Assembly: GCF_001484965.1 (NCBI RefSeq)
Contig: NZ_LLYY01000011.1
Span: forward strand, 57,686 to 121,685
Source of the DNA: Shouchella shacheensis
GTDB taxonomy: Bacteria > Bacillota > Bacilli > Bacillales > Bacillaceae_D
Direction of reading: 5' to 3'
Length of the DNA: 64,000 nt
Positions 37,073 to 46,464 of this stretch are shown piece after piece. The notes below the pieces were generated by a model. That model saw nothing but the letters and a program-made list of their open reading frames with translations. It made no database searches and was not told the DNA's origin. Both the position numbers and the translations under genes were made by a program. How positions within the stretch are numbered: the stretch's first letter is position 1; each line of letters opens with the position of its first letter.

Positions 37073-37248
37073 GGATTTGGGGTTGTAAAAAGGCCCGATG
37101 CTTTTCGTTTGACCGTTCTCTCTGCAATACGATCATCGCAGCTCTCACACATATAGGTGTGAATGGGACGGTTACGCAATCGTTTCGCCAGCGGGTCAAA
37201 ATCTTCTAGCTTCTCAATTTTATCACAAAGTACGCATTTGACTCTCAT
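37045..37248 (-). CDS. ylaI: YlaI zinc-ribbon protein (DUF2197)
   Basis: A 67-residue protein with two CxxC pairs (CVLC near residue 5 and CESC near 33) around KRLRNRPIHTYM, matching YlaI. A zinc-binding role is likely; function unknown. The family normally starts MRVKC, as used here, but no ribosome site precedes that ATG. A GTG at 37290 with AAAGGAG seven bases upstream would add 14 residues and may be the true start. Confidence 0.82.
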   Translation of the reverse strand: MRVKCVLCDKIEKLEDFDPLAKRLRNRPIHTYMCESCDDRIAERTVKRKASGLFTTPNPQKEESDWP

Positions 37249-37465
37249 GTTTGGGCGTCGGCTGCTAGGGCATTGCCTAAAGCCCTTCACCTCCTTGCTC
37301 CTTTCTATTGTAAAACAATCCAGTCAAAAATGAAACTTGAGCGCCTGCTTCCTGAATTCCTTCGTCTAAGTCATTGTTTCCACTCATAGAATAATCACAA
37401 GCATAGCTTGCCCTAGGTCGCTTGTAGCTAGCGAGTAGAGGGAATATGTCAGGAGGCGTCGTCAC

Positions 37466-38803
37466 GTGAATAAAGCAGACAAAATTTTTGTCCTAGATAC
37501 AAATGTACTCTTACAGGATCCACACGCCATCTACCAATTTCAGCCTCATGAGATTGTCATCCCTGCTGTCGTACTCGAAGAGGTGGATTCCAAAAAGAAA
37601 AATGTGGATGAAATTGGAAGAAATGCCCGCATGATTGCAAGAAAAATCGATGCGCTTAGAGAAAAAGGGAAGCTGCATGAAGGCGTCCGCCTAGAAAGAG
37701 GGGGAATCGTGCGCGTTGAACTCAATCACCGTTCGTTCCAACACCTGAAACATGTGTTTCCGGGGATGACGAATGATAATCGCATTATCGCTGTGGCGAT
37801 GAATTTGCAGTTGGAGGAGGATGAAAAAGCAGCTGGACGAAAAGTGGTGCTCGTCTCAAAGGATGCGCTCGTTCGCGTGAAAGCAGACGCGTTTGGGCTC
37901 TCAACCGAAGATTTCCTGAACGACCGAGTGATCGAAAATGACAAAGGCTACGCGGGCTATCAAGAGTGCTATGTTGAGCAGGATGTCATAGAGGGTTTTT
38001 ATAGAGATCAAGAAGTGGATGGCTCAGCTATAGGCAAAACATCGTTCTACCCCAACCAATTTGTGATTCTTAAGGATCGCGGGGGAAGCTCTAGTTCAGC
38101 CCTTGGCAAGGTGGACCGCCTTGGAGCAAAAATCAAACCTCTCCTTGGAGAGCATGACCACATTTGGGGAATCAAGCCGCGCAACGCCCAGCAAAAAATG
38201 GCGATAGAGCTTCTCTTGCGCGATGATCTCCCGCTTGTCACGATTGTTGGAAAAGCAGGCACGGGGAAGACGCTGCTTTCCTTAGCGGCGGGTTTGCTTC
38301 AGACCGAAGACCTTCGTCTCTATAAAAAGCTTGTCGTGTCAAGACCAGTGGTTCCACTCGGGAAAGATATCGGCTACCTGCCGGGAGAGAAGAACGAGAA
38401 GCTAAAGCCGTGGATGCAGCCAATTTTCGATAACCTGGAGTTTTTATTTGACACAAAAAAGTCGGGGGAGCTGGATCGAATCTTGGCGGGGATGGGCTCG
38501 ATTCAAGTGGAGGCGCTCACGTACATAAGGGGCCGAAGCATACCGGATCAGTACATCATTATTGATGAAGCCCAAAACCTAACGAAGCATGAAGTGAAAA
38601 CGATCTTGACGCGGGTAGGAGAAAGAAGCAAGGTGGTGCTCATGGGAGACCCCGAGCAAATCGATCACCCGTATTTGGATGAATATACAAACGGCTTAAC
38701 GTATGCCGTCGAAACCTTTAAAAAAGAAGCACTGAGCGGCCATATCAAACTAGTGAAAGGGGAACGCTCAGCACTTGCTCAACTTGCGGCCGACTTGCTT
38801 TAA
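37466..38803 (+). CDS. PIN-PhoH2 family ATPase/ribonuclease (YlaK-like)
   Basis: A 445-residue protein joining an N-terminal PIN domain (residues 8-130; KIFVLDTNVLLQDP, conserved acidic residues) to a C-terminal PhoH helicase-like ATPase. Walker A is IVGKAGTGKTLLSLAAG (about 261-277) and Walker B is YIIIDEAQNLT; GDPEQIDHPYLDE follows. PhoH2-type proteins have been described as sequence-dependent RNA helicase/RNases. GTG 37466 follows AGGAGG. Matches B. subtilis YlaK in length and place. Confidence 0.92.
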   Translation: MNKADKIFVLDTNVLLQDPHAIYQFQPHEIVIPAVVLEEVDSKKKNVDEIGRNARMIARKIDALREKGKLHEGVRLERGGIVRVELNHRSFQHLKHVFPGMTNDNRIIAVAMNLQLEEDEKAAGRKVVLVSKDALVRVKADAFGLSTEDFLNDRVIENDKGYAGYQECYVEQDVIEGFYRDQEVDGSAIGKTSFYPNQFVILKDRGGSSSSALGKVDRLGAKIKPLLGEHDHIWGIKPRNAQQKMAIELLLRDDLPLVTIVGKAGTGKTLLSLAAGLLQTEDLRLYKKLVVSRPVVPLGKDIGYLPGEKNEKLKPWMQPIFDNLEFLFDTKKSGELDRILAGMGSIQVEALTYIRGRSIPDQYIIIDEAQNLTKHEVKTILTRVGERSKVVLMGDPEQIDHPYLDEYTNGLTYAVETFKKEALSGHIKLVKGERSALAQLAADLL

Positions 38804-39312
38804 ACAAAGACAATACGCTGGACATTGCGTATAGGCTCCTCTTCGTTTGAGCCATCAGCCAAATACAAATGAACCGGGCCGTCCTCTTTTAACGGTTTTC
38901 CACTCTTTGAAAAAGCGGCGATCAGTTGGTAAGCCTCCTCTTGTGAGAAGCAAAACGTCTCGCCAGTGCTTGTTTCAATTTCTACAGCCGTCGCTTCTAT
39001 ATCAGGTTCAGCGTTTCGAAAAAAGGAGTTCAATGGCATGCCAAAGGAACCGTTGGTGAGCGCTTGTCGGTCGTAGCGAATCCGATTTGTATCACGGTTC
39101 GGATTCGGCGGCTCAACCCCCTGTGTCATTTCCTTGTCCCACTGCTTAGAAATTGTTCGTGTGTAGGTGGTGAGCTCGTCCTCTTCGATCTTGTTATTGG
39201 TTTGAAAAAACGTCTCAAGATCAACCTTGCGCTCATCAAAAATCCAAACCGTTGGGTCAATCGTTAACGCTTTCTTTACTCTGCCTGAAATAAAAAACAC
39301 AAATTCTTGCAC
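38800..39312 (-). CDS. ylaL: YlaL-like conserved hypothetical protein
   Basis: A 170-residue cytosolic protein beginning VQEFVFFISGRVKKALTIDP. Its position between phoH2 and ylaN and the opposite direction fit B. subtilis YlaL; no known function. GTG 39312 lies six bases after GGAGGGT. The stop codon overlaps the convergent phoH2 stop by 4 bp, so the two transcripts overlap antisense. Confidence 0.75.
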   Translation of the reverse strand: MQEFVFFISGRVKKALTIDPTVWIFDERKVDLETFFQTNNKIEEDELTTYTRTISKQWDKEMTQGVEPPNPNRDTNRIRYDRQALTNGSFGMPLNSFFRNAEPDIEATAVEIETSTGETFCFSQEEAYQLIAAFSKSGKPLKEDGPVHLYLADGSNEEEPIRNVQRIVFV

Positions 39313-39562
39313 CGGTGACCCTCCAAAAGAAAAAGATTTAATCGGAATTACTACGGTAGCTGACAAATACGATGATAACGCCTCTAGCAACGCAAAGTAG
39401 GCGTTTCGCCAGGAAAAGATTCTAAAAGAAGTATAAACCGTGGCTAACGTTTTGTCACTTCTTGACTTCTTCTAGACGAAGGGAGAGGGAAAAAGATTGC
39501 ATTTTTACACGTTTGCAGATACTATAACAAGAGAACCTATACTGAAGCGAGGAGGGGACACC

Positions 39563-39844
39563 TTGACAACGAACGCAATGACTAGCCAGGGCGAGAAAGC
39601 GTATGCCCTTCTTAAAGCGGACGCGGAAAAGATTCGTCGGCTGATTGAAGTTCAGTTGGAAAATTTGACTATGCCACAATGCCCCCTCTACGAAGAAGTT
39701 TTAGATACACGGATGTTTGGCTTATCAAGAGAAATTGATTTTGCAATCCGTCTTGGACTTGTAGAGGAAGAAAAAGGGAAAAACATTTTAAGTGAGCTTG
39801 AGCGCAAGCTTGCCCTTCTGCATGAAGCATCCATGAGCAAATAA
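39563..39844 (+). CDS. ylaN: UPF0358-family protein YlaN
   Basis: A 93-residue helical protein with the strongly conserved core [15 protein letters not shown] and [17 protein letters not shown]. In B. subtilis and S. aureus YlaN is linked to iron homeostasis and has been reported to bind Fur and relieve repression. TTG 39563 lies six bases after GAGGAGGGGA. B. subtilis has ftsW next; here pyc follows directly. Confidence 0.93.
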   Translation: MTTNAMTSQGEKAYALLKADAEKIRRLIEVQLENLTMPQCPLYEEVLDTRMFGLSREIDFAIRLGLVEEEKGKNILSELERKLALLHEASMSK

Positions 39845-39846
39845 CG

Positions 39847-39875
39847 AACCGGGCGATGAGCCCGGTTTTCTTCAA
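39847..39875 (+). terminator. Terminator after ylaN
   Basis: AACCGGGC and GCCCGGTT pair around a short loop (39847-39867), followed by TTCTTC. Confidence 0.8.
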
Positions 39876-39948
39876 TTTAGCAACGTCTTTTTTAGAAGGA
39901 GTTTCCGGATTGCGAGTGTCAAATCTTGGCGAATGAGCGAAAAAACCA

Positions 39949-39977
39949 TTGCAAAACACTCACTTTTTGCGCATACT
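39949..39977 (+). promoter_or_regulatory. Sigma-A promoter of pyc
   Basis: TTGCAA (39949-39954), a 17-bp spacer and CATACT (39972-39977) lie about 50 bp before the pyc start codon. Confidence 0.6.
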
Positions 39978-40028
39978 ATATAACAAGCTATGAACAGTAG
40001 TTTACTAGGAGGAGACAGGGAGGATACT

Positions 40029-43000
40029 ATGAACGAGTTACAGACAATTAGAAAAGTTCTTGTGGCCAACCGCGGGGAGATTGCCATTCGTATTTTTAGA
40101 GCCTGTTCGGAGCTGAATGTCCGCACGGTGGCTATCTACTCAAAAGAGGATACGGGGGCGTTCCACCGATACAAAGCGGATGAAGCGTATCTTGTCGGTG
40201 AAGGAAAGAAGCCGATTGAAGCCTATTTGGATATTGAAGGCATCATTGAGACCGCAAAAGAAAACGGTGTGGATGCGATTCATCCAGGGTACGGGTTTTT
40301 ATCAGAAAACATAGAGTTTGCTAGACGCTGTTCGGAGGAAGGCATCGTCTTTGTCGGTCCAGAGCTTGAACATCTACATATGTTTGGGGACAAAATTCAG
40401 GCCCGCGAGCAAGCGGTGAAAGCCGGCCTTCCGGTCATCCCAGGGAGCGATGGCCCCGTCAATGGCCTGGACGAGATCGAAGCGTTCGCGAAAGAGCATG
40501 GCTATCCGTTGATGATTAAAGCCTCTCTCGGTGGCGGAGGTAGAGGAATGCGCATCGTGCGTACTGAATCGGATTTGCAGGATTCCTATGAACGCGCCAA
40601 ATCTGAAGCAAAATCAGCCTTTGGCAACGACGAGGTCTATGTGGAAAAATTCGTCGAACGACCAAAGCATATTGAAGTCCAAATCCTAGCAGATAAACAT
40701 GAAAATATCGTTCACCTTTATGAGCGTGACTGTTCCGTTCAAAGACGTCATCAGAAAGTGGTAGAAATTGCTCCGAGTGTGTCGCTTTCGGATGAGGTAC
40801 GGGAGCGCATTTGCGATGCGGCCGTTCAACTTGCAAAGAACGTCAACTATGTGAACGCGGGGACGGTCGAATTTCTTGTCACCGAAGACGGAACGTTTTA
40901 CTTTATTGAAGTCAATCCACGTGTACAAGTAGAGCACACGATTACAGAAATGATTACGGGTTTTGACATTGTGCAAACGCAGCTGATGATTGCGGATGGG
41001 TTGAACCTTCATGGGACTGAAATTGCCATTCCGGATCAGAAAGAAATCTCCACGTTTGGCTATGCGATTCAATCAAGGGTGACAACGGAAGATCCAGCCA
41101 ATGACTTCATGCCAGACACGGGGCGCATTAATGCTTATCGTTCAAGCGGCGGCTTTGGCGTGCGTCTTGATGCCGGCAATGGGTTCCAGGGAGCGGTGAT
41201 TAGTCCGCATTACGATTCTCTGCTTGTGAAAGTGTCCACATGGGCGCTTTCGTTTGAGAGCGCCGCACAAAAAATGCATCGTAACTTGCGCGAGTTCCGT
41301 ATTCGCGGAATTAAGACAAACATTGCCTTCTTAGAAAACGTTGTAACGCATCATCAATTCCTATCCGGGGAATACAATACAGGTTTTATCGATCAGACGC
41401 CGGAGCTTTTCGTCTTTCCTAAGCGAAAAGACCGGGGCACGAAAATGCTCTCCTTCATTGGAGAAACAGTGGTCAACGGCTATCCAGGAATTGAGAAGCA
41501 GACCAAGCCACTCTTCCACCAACCGATCGTACCGGACGCAGATTTTGATACACCAATTCCAGCAGGTACGAAGCAAATCCTTGATGAGCGTGGACCAGAA
41601 GGGTTGGCTGAGTGGGTCAAGCAGGAGAAAGATGTACTCTTAACCGACACAACCTTCCGCGATGCCCATCAGTCGCTGCTAGCGACAAGAATTCGCACCA
41701 ATGATTTGAAGAAGATCGCTGAACCAACGGCACGGCTATTGCCGGATCTCTTTTCTATGGAAATGTGGGGTGGAGCAACGTTCGATGTAGCCATGCGCTT
41801 CTTGCATGAGAACCCGTGGGAGCGGCTGCTCGTTCTTCGCGAAAAAGCACCAAACGTCTTGTTCCAAATGCTTCTCCGCGCTTCCAATGGTGTTGGGTAT
41901 ACAAGCTATCCGGACAATGTCATCGAAGAGTTCGTTCAACAATCAGCCGACGCGGGCATCGATGTCTTCCGTGTTTTTGATAGCTTGAACTGGGTAGAGG
42001 CGATGAAGCCTGCTGTTGAGGCGGTGCGAGCAAGCGGAAAAGTCGCGGAAGCCGCTGTTTGCTACACAGGCGATATTCTTGATAGCAGCAAAACGAAGTA
42101 CGACCTTGCCTATTATAAGAACGTGGCAAAAGAGCTAGAGGCGTCTGGCGCCCATATTCTTGGGATTAAGGATATGGCCGGACTCCTGAAGCCAGAAGCC
42201 GCGTACCAGCTTGTGAGCGAACTGAAGAATGCCATTTCAATCCCGGTTCATCTTCATATGCATGACACGAGCGGCAATGGCGTCTTCGCTTATGCACGCG
42301 CCATCGATGCTGGGGTTGATATTGTCGATGTCGCTGTAAGCTCTATGGCGGGCCTAACGTCACAGCCAAGTGCGAATAGTTTATACTACGCGCTACATGA
42401 AAATGGCCGCCAGCCGAAGATGAATATTGATGCGTACGAGAAGCTCGATCAGTTTTGGTATGACACACGAACCATGTACCAAGGATTTGAAAGCGGCATG
42501 AACGCTCCGCACACAGAAGTCTACGAACACGAAATGCCAGGAGGTCAGTACAGCAACTTGCAGCAGCAGGCAAAGGCTGTCGGCTTGTATGAGCGTTGGA
42601 ATGAAGTCAAGAAGATGTATCGGACAGTAAACCTCATGTTTGGAGACATTGTAAAAGTTACGCCTTCGTCCAAAGTCGTAGGGGATATGGCCTTATACAT
42701 GGTGCAAAACGACTTGACCGAAGAGGACGTCTACGAGCGCGGAGACAATCTTGATTTTCCTGATTCTGTCGTTGAATTTTTCCAGGGGCAGCTGGGTCAG
42801 CCATACAAAGGTTTCCCAGAAAAATTACAGAAGATCATTCTTAAAGGCCGCGAGCCGATTGAAGGCCGCCCGGGAGCACGCTTGGAGCCTGTTGATTTTG
42901 AAGCGCTCAGTGAAAAACTCTATAAAGAGCTAGGCCGTCAAGTCACCAGTCACGATCTTCTTTCGTATGCCCTTTATCCGAAAGTGTATATGGAATACGA

Positions 43001-43475
43001 GCAGTTTAACGAGCGCTTTGGCAATGTATCGGTTCTGGATACAGCTACGTTCTTCTATGGGATGCGCCTTGGCGAGGAGATTGAAATAGAGATCGAGCAA
43101 GGAAAGACGCTGATCGTGAAGTTGATTTCCATTTCTGACCCTCAAGAGGACGGCACGCGCATCGTCTACTTTGAATTTAATGGGCAGCCTCGAGAAGTAA
43201 ACATTCAAGACATGAATGTGAAAACAACGGCGATTACTCGACCAAAGGCGGACAAGAATAACACTCGTCATATCGGAGCTTCGATGCCGGGAACCGTGAT
43301 TAAAGCTCTTGTCGCTGCAGGAGATGAAGTCAAAAAAGGCGACCACCTCATGATCACAGAGGCCATGAAAATGGAAACAACTGTGCAAGCTGCTGAGAAC
43401 GGTGTGGTGAAAGAAGTCTTTGTTAAAGACGGTGAGGCGATCGCCACGGGTGATTTGCTCATCGAATTGGAATAG
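40029..43475 (+). CDS. pyc: Pyruvate carboxylase
   Basis: An 1148-residue biotin enzyme that makes oxaloacetate from pyruvate, bicarbonate and ATP. Order: biotin carboxylase (1-450; KASLGGGGRGMRIV ATP loop, FIEVNPRVQVEHT), carboxyltransferase (about 530-800; DTTFRDAHQSLLATRIRT, with metal ligands in HLHMHDTSGNG), allosteric linker, and the C-terminal biotinyl domain with biotin-Lys in TEAMKMETT. ATG 40029 follows GGGAGG. It replenishes the TCA cycle beside the PDH operon's acetyl-CoA supply. Confidence 0.98.
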   Translation: MNELQTIRKVLVANRGEIAIRIFRACSELNVRTVAIYSKEDTGAFHRYKADEAYLVGEGKKPIEAYLDIEGIIETAKENGVDAIHPGYGFLSENIEFARRCSEEGIVFVGPELEHLHMFGDKIQAREQAVKAGLPVIPGSDGPVNGLDEIEAFAKEHGYPLMIKASLGGGGRGMRIVRTESDLQDSYERAKSEAKSAFGNDEVYVEKFVERPKHIEVQILADKHENIVHLYERDCSVQRRHQKVVEIAPSVSLSDEVRERICDAAVQLAKNVNYVNAGTVEFLVTEDGTFYFIEVNPRVQVEHTITEMITGFDIVQTQLMIADGLNLHGTEIAIPDQKEISTFGYAIQSRVTTEDPANDFMPDTGRINAYRSSGGFGVRLDAGNGFQGAVISPHYDSLLVKVSTWALSFESAAQKMHRNLREFRIRGIKTNIAFLENVVTHHQFLSGEYNTGFIDQTPELFVFPKRKDRGTKMLSFIGETVVNGYPGIEKQTKPLFHQPIVPDADFDTPIPAGTKQILDERGPEGLAEWVKQEKDVLLTDTTFRDAHQSLLATRIRTNDLKKIAEPTARLLPDLFSMEMWGGATFDVAMRFLHENPWERLLVLREKAPNVLFQMLLRASNGVGYTSYPDNVIEEFVQQSADAGIDVFRVFDSLNWVEAMKPAVEAVRASGKVAEAAVCYTGDILDSSKTKYDLAYYKNVAKELEASGAHILGIKDMAGLLKPEAAYQLVSELKNAISIPVHLHMHDTSGNGVFAYARAIDAGVDIVDVAVSSMAGLTSQPSANSLYYALHENGRQPKMNIDAYEKLDQFWYDTRTMYQGFESGMNAPHTEVYEHEMPGGQYSNLQQQAKAVGLYERWNEVKKMYRTVNLMFGDIVKVTPSSKVVGDMALYMVQNDLTEEDVYERGDNLDFPDSVVEFFQGQLGQPYKGFPEKLQKIILKGREPIEGRPGARLEPVDFEALSEKLYKELGRQVTSHDLLSYALYPKVYMEYEQFNERFGNVSVLDTATFFYGMRLGEEIEIEIEQGKTLIVKLISISDPQEDGTRIVYFEFNGQPREVNIQDMNVKTTAITRPKADKNNTRHIGASMPGTVIKALVAAGDEVKKGDHLMITEAMKMETTVQAAENGVVKEVFVKDGEAIATGDLLIELE

Positions 43476-43483
43476 GAAAGGTC

Positions 43484-43517
43484 AAAAAGCCGGATGCGAG
43501 AGCGTCCGGCTTTTTGC
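43484..43517 (+). terminator. Terminator after pyc
   Basis: AAAAAGCCGGA (43484-43494) pairs with TCCGGCTTTTT (43505-43515). Confidence 0.92.
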
Positions 43518-43659
43518 TGATGACAGTGGGTGTGAGCAAGAACTGCTGCGGTCCATTTGGCAACAGCAAACTCACGGGGGAAAGCGAAGCGTCTAAGATG
43601 GAGGGGAGAGCTCTACCGTTTTGAAAAGGCAAAGATGCTCGTTTTAAATAACACACTAA

Positions 43660-43698
43660 AAAAGCCGAACGCAAGCACTCTAACGTTCGGCTTTTCTT
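43660..43698. terminator. Second strong hairpin between pyc and ctaA
   Basis: AAAAGCCGAACG pairs with CGTTCGGCTTTT around an 11-base loop, with A/T runs on both sides. It could stop transcripts from either direction. Nothing else is seen from 43518 to 43659. Confidence 0.8.
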
Positions 43699-43699
43699 G

Positions 43700-43941
43700 A
43701 TCTAGCTGCGGCACCCACTCGCTCGAGGCTTCTTCACGCCGCCAGATCAAGTCAAGTTCAGACTTGATCTGCCATCGCTCCAGAACTTGGCGCTCGTGTT
43801 CAGGACGCCTCCGCTTTTCTTGATCCAGCTGCGGCGGGTAGAAGCTCGGGATTTTTCAGACCTGCTCTGAAATCCAAGGACGGGATTTCAAAAGCAGGCC
43901 TTCCAAAATCCTCGCTTCTAAGCGACCCGCCTCCGCTTTTC
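43700..43941 (-). repeat. Type B plus type A element dimer
   Basis: A complete type B copy (43700-43818; inner arms AGATCAAGTC / GACTTGATCT) and a complete type A copy (43823-43941; middle arms CCTGCT / AGCAGG, inner arms GAAATCC / GGATTTC) fill the space between the hairpin and the ctaA stop codon. Order and linker match 12026-12265. Confidence 0.9.
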
Positions 43942-43944
43942 TTT

Positions 43945-44844
43945 TTACCTGTGCTTTCTCGTCACGATCATTGTCATATAGCATAGCACGGTGAAGAGGA
44001 GGGAAATAAGCAGCGCATGAAAAATGCCAACAGACATGACTTGATTGTATGTGAAGACGATGGAAATTCCGCTTGCCGCTTGTCCCAGGACAAGAAGGAT
44101 CGTAAGCACGGAAGAGACAACAAGTACGCGCTCATGTTTGTATTGTTTCCATACCCAAACACATAAGATCAAGAGCAACGCGACAAGAACCATCGCCGCT
44201 GCCCGGTGAAGCACCTGAGCACCAACTTGGCCTTGAAGCGCTGGGAAGAGCTGGCCATTACAAAGCGGGAAACCGTTGCACGCAAGTGAGGCCTCCGTAT
44301 GTTTCACATACGCACCTGTATAAATCGCGGCGTAGCTGTAAATAGTGACAATAAGAACGTAATTACGGAAAGCCTTCGATACCCGGGGGATGAGAGGCTG
44401 TCCAGTTTTGCTGTCCTCAAATGCGAGTCTTGTTAAAAGAACAACGGATGCAAAGGAAAGAGCAGAAAAGCCAAAATGAAGAGCCATGATCAAATCCGAC
44501 TGACCGAAAACGACCGCTCCGGCTCCGAGCAATCCTTGAAAGATGATCATGAATACGGAAACGATGGAAAGAAATTTGGTTTCGCGCATGTGTCTAAGCT
44601 GGCGCCACGACCAGATCGCCATTACGATGACGAGGGCGCCGACAATCCCGGAGACAAGCCTATGACTATATTCAATAATGGTTTCCATTGCTGGATTTGT
44701 AGGAATAACCTCTCCAAAACAAAGGGGCCAAGTAGCGCCGCATCCTTCTCCTGACCCAGTTTTGGTGACTAGAGCTCCTTGGATTAGCACTAAAAGGACG
44801 CCTAGTGAGGTGATAACGCCAAATCGTTTTAACCAATTATGCAA
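43945..44844 (-). CDS. ctaA: Haem A synthase
   Basis: A protein of about 299 residues with eight membrane helices. It oxidises the C8 methyl of haem O to give haem A for aa3-type oxidases. Four conserved His ligands are visible in the patterns IIEYSHRLVSG, ALHFGFSALS, VLHRAAAMVL and GIFHALLISL, together with the Cys pair in HTEASLACNGFPLCNG. TTG 44844 lies six bases after AAAGGTGA; GTG 44853 is an alternative. It is divergent from ctaC. No ctaB (haem O synthase) lies beside it. Confidence 0.94.
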   Translation of the reverse strand: MHNWLKRFGVITSLGVLLVLIQGALVTKTGSGEGCGATWPLCFGEVIPTNPAMETIIEYSHRLVSGIVGALVIVMAIWSWRQLRHMRETKFLSIVSVFMIIFQGLLGAGAVVFGQSDLIMALHFGFSALSFASVVLLTRLAFEDSKTGQPLIPRVSKAFRNYVLIVTIYSYAAIYTGAYVKHTEASLACNGFPLCNGQLFPALQGQVGAQVLHRAAAMVLVALLLILCVWVWKQYKHERVLVVSSVLTILLVLGQAASGISIVFTYNQVMSVGIFHALLISLLFTVLCYMTMIVTRKHR

Positions 44845-44986
44845 TCGTTTCACCTTTCTTTCTATAAACTTGTTGAGAACTATGATAAAGTAACAAGTGT
44901 GTGCTAAAATAACCTCGTCTTCATCTTAAAGAAGTTTGTCGCTTGAAGTCAATTTTCTGGTTGCGAACATTTGTTGACGATCAGAA

Positions 44987-45046
44987 ATGTGAAGATCATG
45001 TGAACATGTGGAATATGATGAAACCCCGCAAATTATGAGTTATAAT
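44987..45046 (+). promoter_or_regulatory. Candidate activator-dependent promoter upstream of ctaC
   Basis: TATAAT at 45041-45046 lacks a good -35 box. Upstream, ATGTGAA occurs at 44987-44993 and 44998-45004, and ATGTGGA at 45006-45012. The GTGAA repeats resemble half-sites of the respiration regulator ResD (TTGTGAA type), which controls cta genes in B. subtilis. The assignment is inference. Confidence 0.45.
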
Positions 45047-45100
45047 GGACGGGACCGGTTTTAATGTAAGTGTTAAGGCAATTTTAAGTAGGGGTGATTT

Positions 45101-45169
45101 ATGTTTGACACAATGAAGAGTGGGGAGAACAAAATTAATAAGATGAATGGGCTTTGTGGTTTCTTTTAG
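45101..45169 (+). CDS. Putative 22-residue leader peptide
   Basis: A short frame MFDTMKSGENKINKMNGLCG plus FF, with GTAGGGGTGA upstream of ATG 45101. It lies between the candidate promoter and ctaC and is followed by a GAGCCT / AGGCTC hairpin (45244-45269). A leader or uORF is possible; chance cannot be excluded. Confidence 0.35.
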   Translation: MFDTMKSGENKINKMNGLCGFF

Positions 45170-45389
45170 TAAGGGAGCATACATAAGAAAATGCGCGTAC
45201 ATATGTGAAAAGCTGTGTTTGCTGAGCAGCAAAAAGCGATTGAGCCTAAAGCTAAAAAAGGCTCCATTTGTTATTGTCTTATGTATACGGTTGCGAAGAT
45301 TATGGTTGTCTACCTATCGTTAGCATGATCGCTTGCAAAGCAAGTGTTAGCAACACCGACTATTTGAAAAAAGAAAGTGAGGGACAAAG

Positions 45390-46433
45390 ATGCTTAGGAA
45401 AAACGTATGGCGTTTTCTTCCTCTTTCATTGATTATGCTTTTTTTGACGGGATGTATGGGAGAAGAAAACTTAACTGCCCTCGATCCTAAAGGGCCGGCT
45501 GCCCAGTGGATTTTTGACAACATGATGCTGTCGCTTTACGTGATGGCCTTTGTTTCAATCGTCGTTTTTGTCATCTATTTTATTATCTTGGCAAAATTTC
45601 GTCGTAAAGAGGGAGATAACGAGCTTCCAAGACAGGTACACGGGAATACGGCAATGGAAATTACCTGGACGGTGATTCCGATCCTCTTGCTGATCATTTT
45701 GTTTGTACCAACGATCGTAGGGACCTTTAAGTTCCACGTCAATGCCGATCCAAGTCAATATGAAGACAATCTTTATATTAATGTAACGGGACATCAGTAT
45801 TGGTGGCAGTTTGACTATGAGGAAGAAGGGTTTACCGCTGGGCAGGAGGTCTACATTCCTGTCGGGCAAGAAGTGATATTTGAACTAAATGCGGAGGATG
45901 TCATTCACTCGTTCTGGGTGCCTGCGTTAGGCGGTAAACAAGACACAGTACCAGGAATACAGAACGCGATGTACCTAGAGGCAGACGAGCCCGGGGTGTA
46001 TTTTGGCAAATGTGCTGAGCTTTGCGGACCCTCGCATGCCCTGATGGAGTTTAAGCTAATTGCGCTTGAGCAAGACGATTATGATGCCTGGGTGGAAGAG
46101 ATGCAAAGCATCGAAGAGGCAGAACAACCAGATGAAGCACTCGCCTCTGACGGTTATGAAGTCTTCGAAGAACAAAGCTGTATTGGCTGTCACGCTATTG
46201 GTGGGCAAGGAACGGCTGCAGGTCCATCGCTCACAAACTTTGCGGACCGTCAAATGATTGCCGGTGTTTTAGAAAATAACGATGAGAACCTTGAAGCTTG
46301 GATTCGCGATCCTCAGTCGTTAAAACAGGGCAATAAGATGCAGGCCTATCCTGATATGAGTGACGAGGATATGGAAGCGTTGATTGCTTACTTGCGTACG
46401 CTTGAAGTGCGTGGAGCCGACCAAGATTATTAA
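45390..46433 (+). CDS. ctaC: Cytochrome caa3 oxidase subunit II with cytochrome c domain
   Basis: A 347-residue lipoprotein-type subunit II (lipobox LTGC). Two transmembrane helices precede the cupredoxin CuA domain (GHQYWWQFDY; HSFWVPALGGKQD; ligands in CAELCGPSHALM) and a fused C-terminal cytochrome c with haem motif CIGCH and axial Met in KMQAYP. It accepts electrons and passes them to CuA and subunit I. First gene of ctaCDEF. The leader from the candidate promoter is about 340 bases. Confidence 0.97.
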   Translation: MLRKNVWRFLPLSLIMLFLTGCMGEENLTALDPKGPAAQWIFDNMMLSLYVMAFVSIVVFVIYFIILAKFRRKEGDNELPRQVHGNTAMEITWTVIPILLLIILFVPTIVGTFKFHVNADPSQYEDNLYINVTGHQYWWQFDYEEEGFTAGQEVYIPVGQEVIFELNAEDVIHSFWVPALGGKQDTVPGIQNAMYLEADEPGVYFGKCAELCGPSHALMEFKLIALEQDDYDAWVEEMQSIEEAEQPDEALASDGYEVFEEQSCIGCHAIGGQGTAAGPSLTNFADRQMIAGVLENNDENLEAWIRDPQSLKQGNKMQAYPDMSDEDMEALIAYLRTLEVRGADQDY

Positions 46434-46464
46434 AAGGTAGAATGAGGTAAAGGAGGGTCTTGTA

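Noticed and set aside
37277..37465. 62-codon minus-strand frame upstream of the PIN-PhoH gene
   Set aside because: No recognisable family or convincing ribosome site, and it covers the promoter and ribosome site of the phoH-like gene.
44996..45232. 78-codon minus-strand frame in the ctaA-ctaC spacer
   Set aside because: No ribosome site and low-complexity composition; the region is better explained as regulatory.
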